Part shown: piece after piece, positions 37,991 to 47,908 of the stretch
Layout of the letters: every line of letters begins with the position of its first letter
Numbering within the stretch: the stretch's first letter is position 1
Source: an uncultured Woeseiaceae bacterium
GTDB lineage: Bacteria; Pseudomonadota; Gammaproteobacteria; Steroidobacterales; Woeseiaceae
Length of the DNA: 64,000 nt
Reading direction: 5' to 3'
Assembly (NCBI GenBank): GCA_947258565.1
Contig: CAMYJB010000001.1
Location: 225,757-289,756 of the forward strand
Translations under genes and position numbers: made by a program
The notes under the pieces: generated by a model
Told to the model about the DNA's origin: nothing
Seen by the model: the letters and a program-made list of their open reading frames with translations, nothing else
The model's database searches: none

Positions 37991-39490
37991 ATGGCCCACT
38001 CGTTTGCGGACGCACTCCGCGAGAACTTCCTCGGCAATTCGCCGACCTGGTACAAGCTCACGATCGTCGGGTTCCTGGTCGTGAACCCGTTCATCGTGAT
38101 GATCGACCCGTTCCTTGCCGGCTGGGTGCTCGTGCTGCAGTTCATCTTCACGCTGGCGATGGCGCTGAAGTGCTATCCGCTGCAGCCTGGCGGCCTGCTC
38201 GCCGTGGAGGCAATCGTCCTCGGGCTCGCGACACCCGAGATGGTGTTCCACGAGGCCGAGGTCAATTTCCCGGTCATCATGCTGCTCATGTTCATGGTGG
38301 CGGGCATCTATTTCCTGCGCGAATTCCTGTTGTTCACGTTCACCAAGATCCTGCTGGGCGTGAAATCCAAGATGCTGCTGTCGCTGTTGTTCTCGTTCAC
38401 GGCGGCGTTCCTGTCGGCGTTTCTCGACGCCCTGACGGTCACCGCGGTCATCATCACCGTCGCGGCCGGCTTCTATGGCGTGTATCACCGCGTCGCCTCG
38501 GGCAAACGCCTCGACATGGACCATGACCCGACCACCGATGCCGAGGTGGTCGAGCTGCACCGCGAGGACCTCGAGCAGTTCCGCGCGTTCCTGCGCTCGC
38601 TGATGATGCATGGCGCCGTTGGCACGGCGCTCGGTGGCGTAACGACGCTGGTTGGTGAGCCGCAGAACCTGCTCATCGCGGAGGTAATGGACTGGGAATT
38701 CGTCGAGTTTTTCCTGAAGATGGCGCATATCTCGATGCCGGTCCTCGTGGTCGGCCTGATCACCTGCGCGATGCTCGAGAAGACGAAGATCCTGGGCTAC
38801 GGTGTGGAACTCAGTCCCAAGGTCCGCGAAGTGCTCGAGCATTACGATACGGAAATGAGCGAGAAGCGCACGCACGCCGAGAGCATGGCGATCGTCGTAC
38901 AGGCCGGGGTGGCGCTCGTACTGGTGTTCGCCCTCGGTCTGCATCTCGCGGAGCCGGGCGTCGTCGGCCTGCTCGTTATCGTGCTGGCCACCGCGTTCAA
39001 CGGCATCACCGAGGAACACCGCATCGGCCACGCTTTCGAAGAGGCGCTGCCGTTCACCGCGCTGCTCGTCGTGTTTTTCGCGATCGTGGCGGTCATTGAC
39101 AATCAGGGCCTGTTTTCGCCGGTGATCCACTGGGTCATGGAGCACGACGGCAGGACCCAGTCGGCGCTGTTTTATATCGCCAACGGCGTGCTGTCGATGA
39201 TCAGTGACAACGTGTTCGTGGCCACGGTCTATATCACCGAGGTGGCCGAGATCTACGATGCGGGCGAGCTCACGCGCGAGCAGTTCGATGCGCTGGCGAT
39301 TGCGATCAATACGGGCACGAACATCCCGAGTGTTGCCACGCCGAACGGCCAGGCGGCATTCCTGTTCCTGCTGACGTCGGCGCTGGCACCGCTCATCCGG
39401 CTGTCCTACGGTCGCATGGTGATCATGGCGCTGCCGTATACGATCACGATGAGCATCACGGGCCTCGCGGCCCTGTGGTACCTGGGGTAA
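37991..39490 (+). CDS. nhaB: Na+/H+ antiporter NhaB
   Basis: 499 residues with about 12 hydrophobic segments (513 in E. coli). The N-terminal [10 protein letters not shown] and the [21 protein letters not shown] stretch with the membrane Asp are characteristic of NhaB, as is the [22 protein letters not shown] region near the end. It extrudes Na+ in exchange for H+ and suits a marine or saline habitat. No terminator was seen after it; the next feature is a damaged sugar dehydrogenase. Confidence 0.92.
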   Translation: MAHSFADALRENFLGNSPTWYKLTIVGFLVVNPFIVMIDPFLAGWVLVLQFIFTLAMALKCYPLQPGGLLAVEAIVLGLATPEMVFHEAEVNFPVIMLLMFMVAGIYFLREFLLFTFTKILLGVKSKMLLSLLFSFTAAFLSAFLDALTVTAVIITVAAGFYGVYHRVASGKRLDMDHDPTTDAEVVELHREDLEQFRAFLRSLMMHGAVGTALGGVTTLVGEPQNLLIAEVMDWEFVEFFLKMAHISMPVLVVGLITCAMLEKTKILGYGVELSPKVREVLEHYDTEMSEKRTHAESMAIVVQAGVALVLVFALGLHLAEPGVVGLLVIVLATAFNGITEEHRIGHAFEEALPFTALLVVFFAIVAVIDNQGLFSPVIHWVMEHDGRTQSALFYIANGVLSMISDNVFVATVYITEVAEIYDAGELTREQFDALAIAINTGTNIPSVATPNGQAAFLFLLTSALAPLIRLSYGRMVIMALPYTITMSITGLAALWYLG

Positions 39491-39576
39491 TGCGGGATTC
39501 CGGTATTGCCTCACGACCGCTACTGTGACTGAATTCGCGGCGGCGGGAACGCCCGCCCTTTAGAGTACGGATCCTC

Positions 39577-40786
39577 ATGAAATTCGATCCCAATAACATT
39601 CGCATCGGTGTGGTTGGCCGAGGCCCGCGTTGCCGAGTTGGAAGCAGGTGCTGACTCTACACTGGAGGTTAATGCCGAAGAGCTCTCGGATGCCGGGAAG
39701 TTAACGTACACCACGGACGCCGAAAAACTGCGCGAATGTAATTTCTATGTTGTTACCGTGCCGACGCCGATTGGCGATGGAAAGCGTCCGCTACTGACGC
39801 CTCTGCGCCTCGCCAGCAAGACGCTCAGCAAGGTACTCGAGAAGGGCGACATCGTTGTTTACGAGTCGACCGTCTATCCGGGTGCGACCGAAGAGTTCTG
39901 TGTACCCATCCTGGAAAAAGGCTCGGGGCTCGAGTTCAACGAGGATTTCTTTGTCGGCTACAGTCCGGAACGCATCAATCCCGGCGATAAAGAGCACCGC
40001 TTGCCGACTATTCTGAAAGTGACCGCCGGCTCGACTCCGGAGGTGGCCGATTATGTTGACGCCCTCTATGCGACAATTATCACGGCCGGAACGCATAAGG
40101 CGTCGAGCATCAAGGTGGCCGAAGCTGCCAAGGTGATTGAGAATACACAGCGTGACGTGAATATCGCATTGGTCAATGAGCTGGCCATGATATTCGAGAG
40201 GCTGGATATCGATACGGAAGAGGTACTGATTGCGGCCGGCACCAAGTGGAACTTCTTGCCGTTTCGGCCCGGCCTCGTCGGAGGTCATTGTATCGGTATC
40301 GATCCGTACTACCTGACCTACAAGGCCGAGCAGGTCGGTTATCACCCGCACATGATCCTGGCCGGCCGTCGTATAAACGACAACATGGCGCAGTACATCG
40401 TCACGCAGGTCATCAAGAATATGATCGCTGCCGATATCAGTCCGAAATCGGCACGTGCGCTCATTCTCGGCCTCACGTTCAAAGAAAACTGCCCGGACCT
40501 CAGGAACACCAAGGTCGTGGATATCATCGCGGAACTGGAGGACTACGGCGTATCGGTCGATGTTCACGATCCCTGGGTCAGTGCGGTCGAGGCGAAGTCG
40601 GAATACGGGCTGGATATTGTCGACGAGCCCGAGGAGGGCGCCTACGATCTGGTGATTGTCGCCGTGGGCCACCATCAGTTCCGCGCGTTGGGCGCGGAAG
40701 GTATCCGCAGCTTTGGCAACGTGTCCTCGCTCGTTTACGATATCAAGTACGTGCTGCCGCAGGGTGCGGCGGACGATCGCCTGTAA
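39577..40786 (+). pseudogene. Nucleotide-sugar dehydrogenase lacking its NAD-binding N-terminus (WbpO/TviB-like)
   Basis: An ATG at 39577 starts the expected MKFDPNNIRIGVVG, but that frame stops soon after. About base 39617 the family sequence resumes in a different frame at AEARVAELEAG and runs intact to 40786. The roughly 22-25 residues that normally hold the GxGxxG Rossmann loop are missing, so a frame-shifting deletion of around 70 bases is the simplest reading. The rest is well kept, including GGHCIGIDPYYLTYKA with the catalytic Cys. WbpO/TviB-type enzymes oxidise UDP-GalNAc or UDP-GlcNAc to the uronic acid. A GTG at 39608 could start a shorter protein of 392 residues; without the cofactor loop it should be inactive. 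Confidence 0.75.
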
Positions 40787-40804
40787 CGGCTTCGGAGAAT
40801 CGTC

Positions 40805-41830
40805 ATGAAAGTCCTGGTGACCGGGGCGGCCGGTTTCATCGGCTTCCACACTGCGAAACAGCTGCTCGAGCGTGGCGATACCGTGGTGGGCCTCGACAAT
40901 TTCAATGATTATTACGACGTGTCGTTGAAAGAGGCGCGAGCGGCGCAACTCGATCCGGAGGAGCGTTTCCGCATGGAGCGGGTGAGTCTCCAGGACCGAC
41001 CGGCAATGGAGGCGCTGTTCGCGCGTGAGAAATTCGACAAGGTCGTACATCTCGCGGCACAGGCTGGCGTACGCTACTCGATCGAGAATCCGCATTCCTA
41101 CATAGACAGCAACATCGTCGGCACGCTGCATATCCTCGAGGGCTGCCGCCATAACGAGGTGGAGCATCTCGTCTATGCGTCGTCGAGTTCCGTTTACGGC
41201 GCCAACACGACGATGCCGTTCTCGATCCACCAGAATGTCGATCATCCGCTGGCGCTGTACGGGGCGACGAAGAAAGCCAACGAGCTGATGGCACATACGT
41301 ACTCGAACCTGTACGGCCTGCCCACAACGGGACTCCGGTTCTTTACGGTCTATGGCCCCTGGGGCAGGCCGGATATGGCGCTGTTCCTGTTCACGAAGAA
41401 TATCCTTGCCGGCAAACCGATCGACGTTTTCAACTACGGCAATCATCGCCGTGATTTCACCTACATCGACGACATCGTCGAGGGTGTGATCCGTACGATG
41501 GACCACACCGCCCAGCCGAATCCGGACTGGGATGCGGCGAGGCCCGATCCCGGCACCAGCCGTGCACCGTACCGAATCTATAATATCGGCAACCAGCAGC
41601 CGGTAGAGCTCATGCACTACATCGGGGTGCTCGAGGATTGCCTCGGAAAGAAGGCCGAGAAGAACCTGTTGCCCCTGCAGGACGGCGACGTGCCCGACAC
41701 CTGGGCGGACACGGAAGACCTGGCCGCCGACGTCGGTTACCAGCCGGCGACGCCGGTCGAGACCGGCGTGAAGAATTTCGTCGACTGGTATCTCGAATTT
41801 TACAGAGACGACGTCAAAGTTAGTGGATGA
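40805..41830 (+). CDS. UDP-sugar 4-epimerase (UDP-glucuronate epimerase-like SDR)
   Basis: 341 residues. GAAGFIG Rossmann loop (residues 7-13), a catalytic SSSS-VYG and YGATKKANE (Tyr-x-x-x-Lys), and [27 protein letters not shown], the pattern of UDP-glucuronate/UDP-N-acetylhexuronate 4-epimerases. It probably interconverts gluco- and galacto-forms of a UDP-uronate made by the preceding dehydrogenase. Its TGA overlaps the pgi start (ATGA). Confidence 0.9.
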   Translation: MKVLVTGAAGFIGFHTAKQLLERGDTVVGLDNFNDYYDVSLKEARAAQLDPEERFRMERVSLQDRPAMEALFAREKFDKVVHLAAQAGVRYSIENPHSYIDSNIVGTLHILEGCRHNEVEHLVYASSSSVYGANTTMPFSIHQNVDHPLALYGATKKANELMAHTYSNLYGLPTTGLRFFTVYGPWGRPDMALFLFTKNILAGKPIDVFNYGNHRRDFTYIDDIVEGVIRTMDHTAQPNPDWDAARPDPGTSRAPYRIYNIGNQQPVELMHYIGVLEDCLGKKAEKNLLPLQDGDVPDTWADTEDLAADVGYQPATPVETGVKNFVDWYLEFYRDDVKVSG

Positions 41831-43446
41831 TCGTGGAGTACACGGATCGCAAGCTTTCCGCCCGTTACCCGACCGATCTCGGTGCCTGGCAGGCGCTGAA
41901 AGCGCATTATCGCGATTCGATGCGTGCGAAATCGCTGGAGGCACTTTTTTCCCGTGACAAAGAGCGCGCGGGGCGGTTCACGTTAACCGCCGGTGACCTC
42001 ACGCTCGACTACTCCAAGAACCACGTCAACGCGACGACGCGAAAACTGCTGGTCAGATTGGCGAGAGAGGCGCAGGTGCCGGCCGCGATCGAGGCCATGT
42101 TCGCGGGCGAGAGAATCAATGTCACCGAGAGCCGGTCCGTCCTGCATGTAGCGCTGCGCGCCAAAATGTCGGACAAGGTCGCGCTCGAGGTCGACGGCGT
42201 GCCGGAGGTCTGGGCAACGCTGAACAATATCGAGGACTTCGTCGAGCGCGTGCAGTCGAAGAGGATCCGCGGTCATACCGGCAAGCGATTCACCGACATC
42301 GTCAACATCGGTATCGGCGGCTCGGATCTCGGACCGGTGATGGCGGCCCGGGCGCTGCGGCCTTACTGGCACGAGAAGATGAGATTCCACAGTGTCTCGA
42401 ACATCGACGGCACCCAGCTCGCGGACCTGACAAGGGAGCTTAGCGCCGAGTCGACGCTGTTCGTCGTCTGCTCGAAGACGTTCACGACCATCGAGACGAT
42501 GACCAATGCCAATGCTGCGCGCGAGTGGGTCCGGGACCATCTCGGGTATGCGGCGATACAGGATCATTTCGTCGCGGCATCCACGAACCACGAGGCGATG
42601 GACGCGTTCGGTATCCGTCCGGATTACCGCTTCGGCTTCTGGGACTGGGTGGGCGGCCGTTACTCGCTGTGGTCGGCAGTAGGGCTGTCGCTCGCGCTGG
42701 TTGTGGGCATGGAGACTTTCCGGCGGCTGCTGAACGGCGGGCGGGTCATGGACCTGCACTTTCGCAATGCTCCGCTCGACGCGAACATGCCGGTGCTGCT
42801 GGCGCTGATCGCCATCTGGTACAACAATTTTTTCGGCGCGGAAAGCCAGGCAATACTGCCGTACGACAATCGCCTCGACCGCTTTCCGGCCTACCTGCAG
42901 CAGCTGCAGATGGAATCGAACGGCAAGCGCGTGCGCATGGACGGCAAGCCCGTCAAGTGCGACACGGGCATGGTCATCTGGGGCGAGGCAGGCAACAACG
43001 CGCAGCATTCGTTCTACCAGCTGCTGCACCAGGGCACGCGGCTGATCCCGATCGATTTTCTCGCCCCGGTGCGCTCCGCGGGCGCGAGCCAGGAACAGCA
43101 GAACCTGGCGCTCGCGCAGTGCCTCGCGCAGTCCGAGGCGCTTATGGACGGCTTCGACGAGGAAGGCCTCGAAGCGTATCGCGTGCACGAGGGCAACAAC
43201 CCGTCGAGCACGATCCTGTTCCCCGAGCTGACCCCCGAAGCGCTAGGTCAGCTGATTGCGCTCTACGAGCACAAGGTGTTCGTCGAGGGCGTGATGTGGG
43301 GAATCGATTCCTTCGACCAGTGGGGGGTGGAGCTCGGCAAGAAGCTCGCGACTAATCTCATCGAGCCCGTGGCGCAGGGCAAAGGCTACAGAGGCAGGAA
43401 TCCTTCGACGACGAGCCTGCTTTCGTACATCAGAAAATTACGCTAG
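41827..43446 (+). CDS. pgi: Glucose-6-phosphate isomerase
   Basis: 539 residues (549 in E. coli). [14 protein letters not shown] and the phosphate loop with [10 protein letters not shown] are present, as are the PGI signature [20 protein letters not shown] and a C-terminal [17 protein letters not shown] with the catalytic Lys. It interconverts glucose-6-P and fructose-6-P, feeding UDP-sugar precursors. Its place inside a polysaccharide cluster, coupled to an epimerase, suggests a precursor-supply role as well as, or instead of, central glycolysis; other copies in the genome are not visible here. Confidence 0.95.
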   Translation: MIVEYTDRKLSARYPTDLGAWQALKAHYRDSMRAKSLEALFSRDKERAGRFTLTAGDLTLDYSKNHVNATTRKLLVRLAREAQVPAAIEAMFAGERINVTESRSVLHVALRAKMSDKVALEVDGVPEVWATLNNIEDFVERVQSKRIRGHTGKRFTDIVNIGIGGSDLGPVMAARALRPYWHEKMRFHSVSNIDGTQLADLTRELSAESTLFVVCSKTFTTIETMTNANAAREWVRDHLGYAAIQDHFVAASTNHEAMDAFGIRPDYRFGFWDWVGGRYSLWSAVGLSLALVVGMETFRRLLNGGRVMDLHFRNAPLDANMPVLLALIAIWYNNFFGAESQAILPYDNRLDRFPAYLQQLQMESNGKRVRMDGKPVKCDTGMVIWGEAGNNAQHSFYQLLHQGTRLIPIDFLAPVRSAGASQEQQNLALAQCLAQSEALMDGFDEEGLEAYRVHEGNNPSSTILFPELTPEALGQLIALYEHKVFVEGVMWGIDSFDQWGVELGKKLATNLIEPVAQGKGYRGRNPSTTSLLSYIRKLR

Positions 43447-43458
43447 TTGAGCATCGTC

Positions 43459-44961
43459 ATGCGTTTTCCGGTCCGCCAATTAGCCGTCCTGTCACTGATT
43501 TTCTCTGCACTGTCGGCTCAGGCGGACCCGTTGGCACGCCCCGGCGATATGCTGCTGCGGCACGACATCCGGTTGCTGGTGGACGTGGGCGTTATCAACA
43601 TTCCGCTGAATACGTGGCCGATCCCCTGGGGAAATATTCTCGATCAGCTCGGCAATGCGGGACGCGCGGCCGCAACGCCGGCAGCGTCGGCCGCTATTCG
43701 GCGGCTGCGGGATCGCGCCCGATGGGAACTGGATTCCCGCGAGTTTTACCTGACTGGCTGGGCAAGCGCGGCCGCCGAGCCGCGGATTATTCGCACCTTC
43801 GAAGATACGCCGCGTGCCGAAGCGGAGGCTGGCCTCGCGTTTTCATGGACCGGCAACCGGTTCACAGTCAACCTCTCGGCCGCGTATGCTGATAACCCGG
43901 CGGATGGCGAGGAGTTTCGCCCTGACGACACCTATGCAGGCATGGCGCTGGGTAACTGGATGGTGACAGCAGGCTGGCAGCAACGCTGGTGGGGGCCTGG
44001 CAACGACGCGAGCTCCATCCTGTCGAGCAACGCGCGCCCGAGACCGGGCGTCACATTGCAGAGAAACCTGAGCACGCCGTTCGAGACCAGGTGGCTGAGC
44101 TGGATGGGACCGTGGGCGTTGACGACGTTCATGGAATATCTCGACGACGAGCGAGCAACGAAGGATCCATTACTGTGGGGCTTTCGCTTCGGGTTCCGAC
44201 CGCTTTCGGGTCTCGAAATCAACGTGACACGCACGGCCATGTGGTGCGGCGAGGGCAGGCCCTGCGATTTCAGTGCATTTGTGGACGTGCTGAAGGGTAA
44301 CGACAACAAGGGACAGAACACGACGCCGGAGGATGAACCGGGCAACCAGCTCGCGGGATACGACATTCGCTGGTCGTTGCCGAAGAAGATACCGGTGGCT
44401 TTGTACATGCAATGGACGGCCGAAGACGGCAGAGGACAGGGCGTCCCGCTCGGTAATTTCCTCCGGCTGGTCGGCGCCGAACATTGGGGTACCTTAGGCG
44501 GTGTCACGCACAGGACACACGTCGAAGTCGCAGAGACAACCTGCCGGGAGGGCGGATTCGGGTCCAGTGACAAGAAGCCGAACTGTGCATACAACCATCC
44601 GCTTTATCCGACAGGTTACCGCTACAACAAACGTGTCATGGGTCATTCGATCGATGGAGACGGGCGTTCCTACTCGCTCGGCTCGACCTGGGTGGAATCA
44701 GCGGGGCATACGTGGAATCTGTCGCTCCGGTACATGGAAATCAATATCGAGGGCAGTCCGGATGCCCGGCACTCGATTTCGCCGACGCCGCAGGAAATCA
44801 CGGACGTCCAGGTTTCTCACGTCAGGATCACGCGCTACGGCCGTTTCCAAGATTTGAACGGTCAGTCAGAGACCGATTTCTCGAAGCCAATTCATGGTGT
44901 GGCAGGTCGTCTATGCAATACGGCTCCCCAAGAGAGTCATCAACGGGCCCGGGCGGGATAA
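43459..44961 (+). CDS. Wzi-like outer-membrane protein (capsule assembly)
   Basis: 500 residues from the ATG at 43459; a TTG at 43447 is directly after pgi. A signal peptide (residues 1-22, ending LSAQA) and alternating beta-strands throughout suggest an outer-membrane barrel. The WQQRWWGPGNDASSILSSNARP stretch is typical of the capsule-assembly Wzi family. Wzi is a surface lectin that helps retain capsule. The last ~35 residues do not look conserved and overlap the next gene by 49 bases, so a frameshift near the 3' end is possible. Confidence 0.78.
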   Translation: MRFPVRQLAVLSLIFSALSAQADPLARPGDMLLRHDIRLLVDVGVINIPLNTWPIPWGNILDQLGNAGRAAATPAASAAIRRLRDRARWELDSREFYLTGWASAAAEPRIIRTFEDTPRAEAEAGLAFSWTGNRFTVNLSAAYADNPADGEEFRPDDTYAGMALGNWMVTAGWQQRWWGPGNDASSILSSNARPRPGVTLQRNLSTPFETRWLSWMGPWALTTFMEYLDDERATKDPLLWGFRFGFRPLSGLEINVTRTAMWCGEGRPCDFSAFVDVLKGNDNKGQNTTPEDEPGNQLAGYDIRWSLPKKIPVALYMQWTAEDGRGQGVPLGNFLRLVGAEHWGTLGGVTHRTHVEVAETTCREGGFGSSDKKPNCAYNHPLYPTGYRYNKRVMGHSIDGDGRSYSLGSTWVESAGHTWNLSLRYMEINIEGSPDARHSISPTPQEITDVQVSHVRITRYGRFQDLNGQSETDFSKPIHGVAGRLCNTAPQESHQRARAG

Positions 44962-46142
44962 ATACCGGGTCCGATATCAGAGCGCTGAGAGCAGCGCGAC
45001 GGATAGTCTTCGTCCTGCCGAATTTCAGATACGACCACGTTCGGTGCGTTCACAAACAGGCTTACATTCTCTCACAGGCGGGTTATAGGGTCGTCCTGGT
45101 TGTTGGCCACACCGATAGATCGGAATACCTCGGTATGCAGGTTATCAAGGCCCGGGCGCCGTCTCGCGGCCTGCTGAGGCCTGCGCTCAACGTTTTGCCG
45201 CTCTTCTTTCAAGCTCGCGGCCTGAAAGGTGACCTGTTCGTGCTGAGTAATCCTGATACCACGATTCTGGCAATGCTCCTCGCGATGTCCGGCCGAAACG
45301 TGTACTACGAAACCCAGGAGGATTTTTCGCAGCGCACGCTGATGCGCAGGCAGTTACCGGCATGGTCTCGCGAGTCCGTGGCCCGGATCCTGACGAGTCT
45401 GGAAAAAATCGCAGGGCGCGTCTGCCGTCGGGTGATTGTGACCCAGTCTCACCAGGTTCAGGACTTCGGTGAAAAAGCGCTGTACCAACCCAACGCACCG
45501 CTCATGGCCGGCCCGATCGTCGAGGCGGCGACAAAGCCGCCGGTCGCTCGTGCCATGGACAAGTTATCGCTCCTGTATGTGGGCGGAATTTCGGTAGAGA
45601 GAGGGCTTTTCGCGATGCTGGACCTGGCCGCCGCGCTCGACAAGCATGTCGCGTGCGAGCTGATCATCGTAGGCTGGTTCTCGCCTGCGGAGCTGGCCGA
45701 AGAGGCGGCCATGCACGAGGCGTGGCCGCTCGTCCGGTTCCATGACACGGTGACGCATGCCGAATCGCTGGCACAAATCAAACACGCTGACATCGGCCTT
45801 GCCTTGCTCGAGCCCGTCGCCGACCATCCGACGAGCAGCGTCACAAAGTTATTTGAATATATGAAGTTCGGACTGCCCTTTGTCGCTTCGGATTTTCCGT
45901 CGTGGCGTGTTACTTCCGAGCTGGGAGAACCGGGTGTCTATGTCGATCCTGACTCGCCGGACGATATTCTGGAGGGCGTATTGCGGCTCGCGCGTGATCC
46001 TGGCCTCCGGCAACGCATGGGCCGGGCCGGGCAGCACCACATCGAGTCGGGTTTCAATTGGGAATCGGTAGCGCGAGCCATGATTGACGATATCGATTCG
46101 CTGCTGGCTGACTCCAATAATGTGGAACGGAAGTCCCGTTGA
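44913..46142 (+). CDS. Glycosyltransferase, GT4-like
   Basis: 409 residues from the ATG at 44913. The two-domain GT-B pattern is visible: an N-terminal HKQAYILSQAGYRVVLV region, and a C-terminal part with LLYVGGISVERGLFAML, and the nucleotide-sugar site SSVTKLFEYMKFGLPFVASDFPSWR (the E-x7-E-like patch). The donor sugar is unknown. It overlaps the Wzi gene at its start and the ABC-exporter start (TTGA) at its end. Confidence 0.82.
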   Translation: MQYGSPRESSTGPGGINTGSDIRALRAARRIVFVLPNFRYDHVRCVHKQAYILSQAGYRVVLVVGHTDRSEYLGMQVIKARAPSRGLLRPALNVLPLFFQARGLKGDLFVLSNPDTTILAMLLAMSGRNVYYETQEDFSQRTLMRRQLPAWSRESVARILTSLEKIAGRVCRRVIVTQSHQVQDFGEKALYQPNAPLMAGPIVEAATKPPVARAMDKLSLLYVGGISVERGLFAMLDLAAALDKHVACELIIVGWFSPAELAEEAAMHEAWPLVRFHDTVTHAESLAQIKHADIGLALLEPVADHPTSSVTKLFEYMKFGLPFVASDFPSWRVTSELGEPGVYVDPDSPDDILEGVLRLARDPGLRQRMGRAGQHHIESGFNWESVARAMIDDIDSLLADSNNVERKSR

Positions 46143-47908
46143 CCGGCACGCTCGGAAAGCTCCGATTACTCGTTCGCCATCTACTGGCGTTCACGGGCTG
46201 GCGCGCCGTTGCTGTTGTGGCACTGATGGTGATCGCCGCCATGACGGAAGGGTTGGGATTGATTCTGCTGGTACCTTTAATGGCCGTCGTCGGGCTTGGT
46301 GCCGGAGAACCCGCGCCCGGCGGGTTCCTGGACTCCATTACGCGATTCATCGCCGGCATCGGCATTCCCATGAATCTCAACACGCTCCTGGCCGTATTTC
46401 TCCTCATCGTCATCATTCGGCAGACCGTCGTGTATCTGTCCGCCAGGATGGTCGAAGATACTCGTATCGGCTACATGGTGGCGCTTCGCCGGGAGCTATT
46501 CAGCGCTTTGTGCGAAACCAGCTGGCGAACCGTCAAAGGCGGCAATCTCGCTCAATTCGGCCATGTCGTCCTCGTCGACAGCTGGCGAGCCGCTGACGCC
46601 GCCCAAGGCATTTTTCAGATACTGAGCAGTTCAGCGCTGGTGCTTGCCAGTTTCACGGTAGCGGTAATACTTTCGCCGCTACTTGCCGTCCTCGTCCTGG
46701 TCAGCATCGCGTTGCTCATCCTGATCTTCAGCAATCGTTATGCGGCCGTACGGGGGCAGGGCGATCGCGTTGTCACAATGCAGAATGAGCTTTACCGGGT
46801 TGTCGAAAATTACCTCGACAACCTGCGTGTAGCCAAGCTCGCGAATGCCGAGAACCGCATGCAAGAGGAGTTTTCCGGGACCGTGTCGAACCTTGGGGAC
46901 GAGTACAGTGGTTTTACCGGGAACATGGCGAGGACCCGAGTGGCGTTGCAGATCAGCAGCGCTATTGGCGTTGGGGCCTTCCTTCTTATCGCCGTGAATG
47001 TCTTCGGCAGTCGCGGACCTGAATTGCTGCTGCTGGTGCTGATTACCGCCAGGCTCGTGCCGCAATGTTCGGTACTCAATCAATACGTACATCACCTGCT
47101 TCATAACTTGCCCGCATTCTCGGCGGTCATCAAAGCACTCGATGATTGCCGCGACACGCCGGACGCGCCGGAGTCGGGCTCGAATGATGTGGTGCCCGAA
47201 CGCTCTATCGAGCTGCGAAACGTAGCGGTGAGCGGTTCCGGTGCGTCGGGCACCCAACTTTTGAACGAGGTGAGCCTGGAAATCGAGGCCGGCGAATTCG
47301 TGGTGATACAAGGGCCGTCGGGTGCCGGGAAGAGCACGCTTGCCGATGTCATATCCGGGCTCCTGCCCGTCGAATCGGGGGAGATGTGCATCGATGGCAA
47401 GGCACTGTCACTGCTCGAATTGAGAGCATGGCGGCGGAGCGTCGGCTACGTTCCGCAGCACTCTGCGATGCTTCGGGATACGGTACTGCAAAATCTGTCA
47501 TGGGTACTGCGAGCGCCCCCCGGCGCGGCGGATGTGCAGCGAGCCTTACGCTGCGCAGACGCGGAGCGCATCGTCGAGGCGCTTCCGGAGGGTCTGCATA
47601 CGATGCTGAGCCGCCGCGAAGATAGGCTCTCGGGTGGCGAGCGCCAGAGACTGTCGCTTGCCAGAGAACTTCTGCGACGCCCAAGGTTACTCATACTGGA
47701 CGAGGCGATGAATGCACTCGACCCGGAGACCGAGTCGCGTGTGCTCCGGAACCTCCGTGCATGGCGGCCGGAGCTAACAGTGGTAATTATTTCCCATAGA
47801 AAGGGATCGGAGGCGTTTGCCGATCGTGTGATAATGCTGGGGAGCGGGAGAATCATCTCTAATACAAAGCAGACAACGACCGGCGGGGGGAGCTCGCGAC
47901 ATGCTTAG
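46139..47908 (+). CDS. ABC exporter, fused permease and ATPase (MsbA-like half transporter)
   Basis: 589 residues. Six hydrophobic segments (about 20-300), then an ATPase domain with Walker A GPSGAGKST (about 392-399), signature LSGGERQRLSL (about 498) and Walker B LLILDEAMNALD (about 518). It starts with TTG overlapping the preceding stop (TTGA). Half transporters of this type export lipid-linked glycans, lipids or peptides as homodimers. The substrate here is unknown, but its place between a glycosyltransferase and the radical SAM genes suggests an export step for a modified product. Confidence 0.88.
   Translation: MTGTLGKLRLLVRHLLAFTGWRAVAVVALMVIAAMTEGLGLILLVPLMAVVGLGAGEPAPGGFLDSITRFIAGIGIPMNLNTLLAVFLLIVIIRQTVVYLSARMVEDTRIGYMVALRRELFSALCETSWRTVKGGNLAQFGHVVLVDSWRAADAAQGIFQILSSSALVLASFTVAVILSPLLAVLVLVSIALLILIFSNRYAAVRGQGDRVVTMQNELYRVVENYLDNLRVAKLANAENRMQEEFSGTVSNLGDEYSGFTGNMARTRVALQISSAIGVGAFLLIAVNVFGSRGPELLLLVLITARLVPQCSVLNQYVHHLLHNLPAFSAVIKALDDCRDTPDAPESGSNDVVPERSIELRNVAVSGSGASGTQLLNEVSLEIEAGEFVVIQGPSGAGKSTLADVISGLLPVESGEMCIDGKALSLLELRAWRRSVGYVPQHSAMLRDTVLQNLSWVLRAPPGAADVQRALRCADAERIVEALPEGLHTMLSRREDRLSGGERQRLSLARELLRRPRLLILDEAMNALDPETESRVLRNLRAWRPELTVVIISHRKGSEAFADRVIMLGSGRIISNTKQTTTGGGSSRHA

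Noticed and set aside
37883..39514. Minus-strand open frame of 543 codons opposite nhaB
   Set aside because: His/Arg/Glu-rich low-complexity translation, the usual reverse image of a membrane-protein gene.
39791..41944. Minus-strand open frame of 717 codons opposite the sugar dehydrogenase and epimerase
   Set aside because: Antisense to two well-recognised genes; no domain, no ribosome site, typical of high-GC reverse frames.
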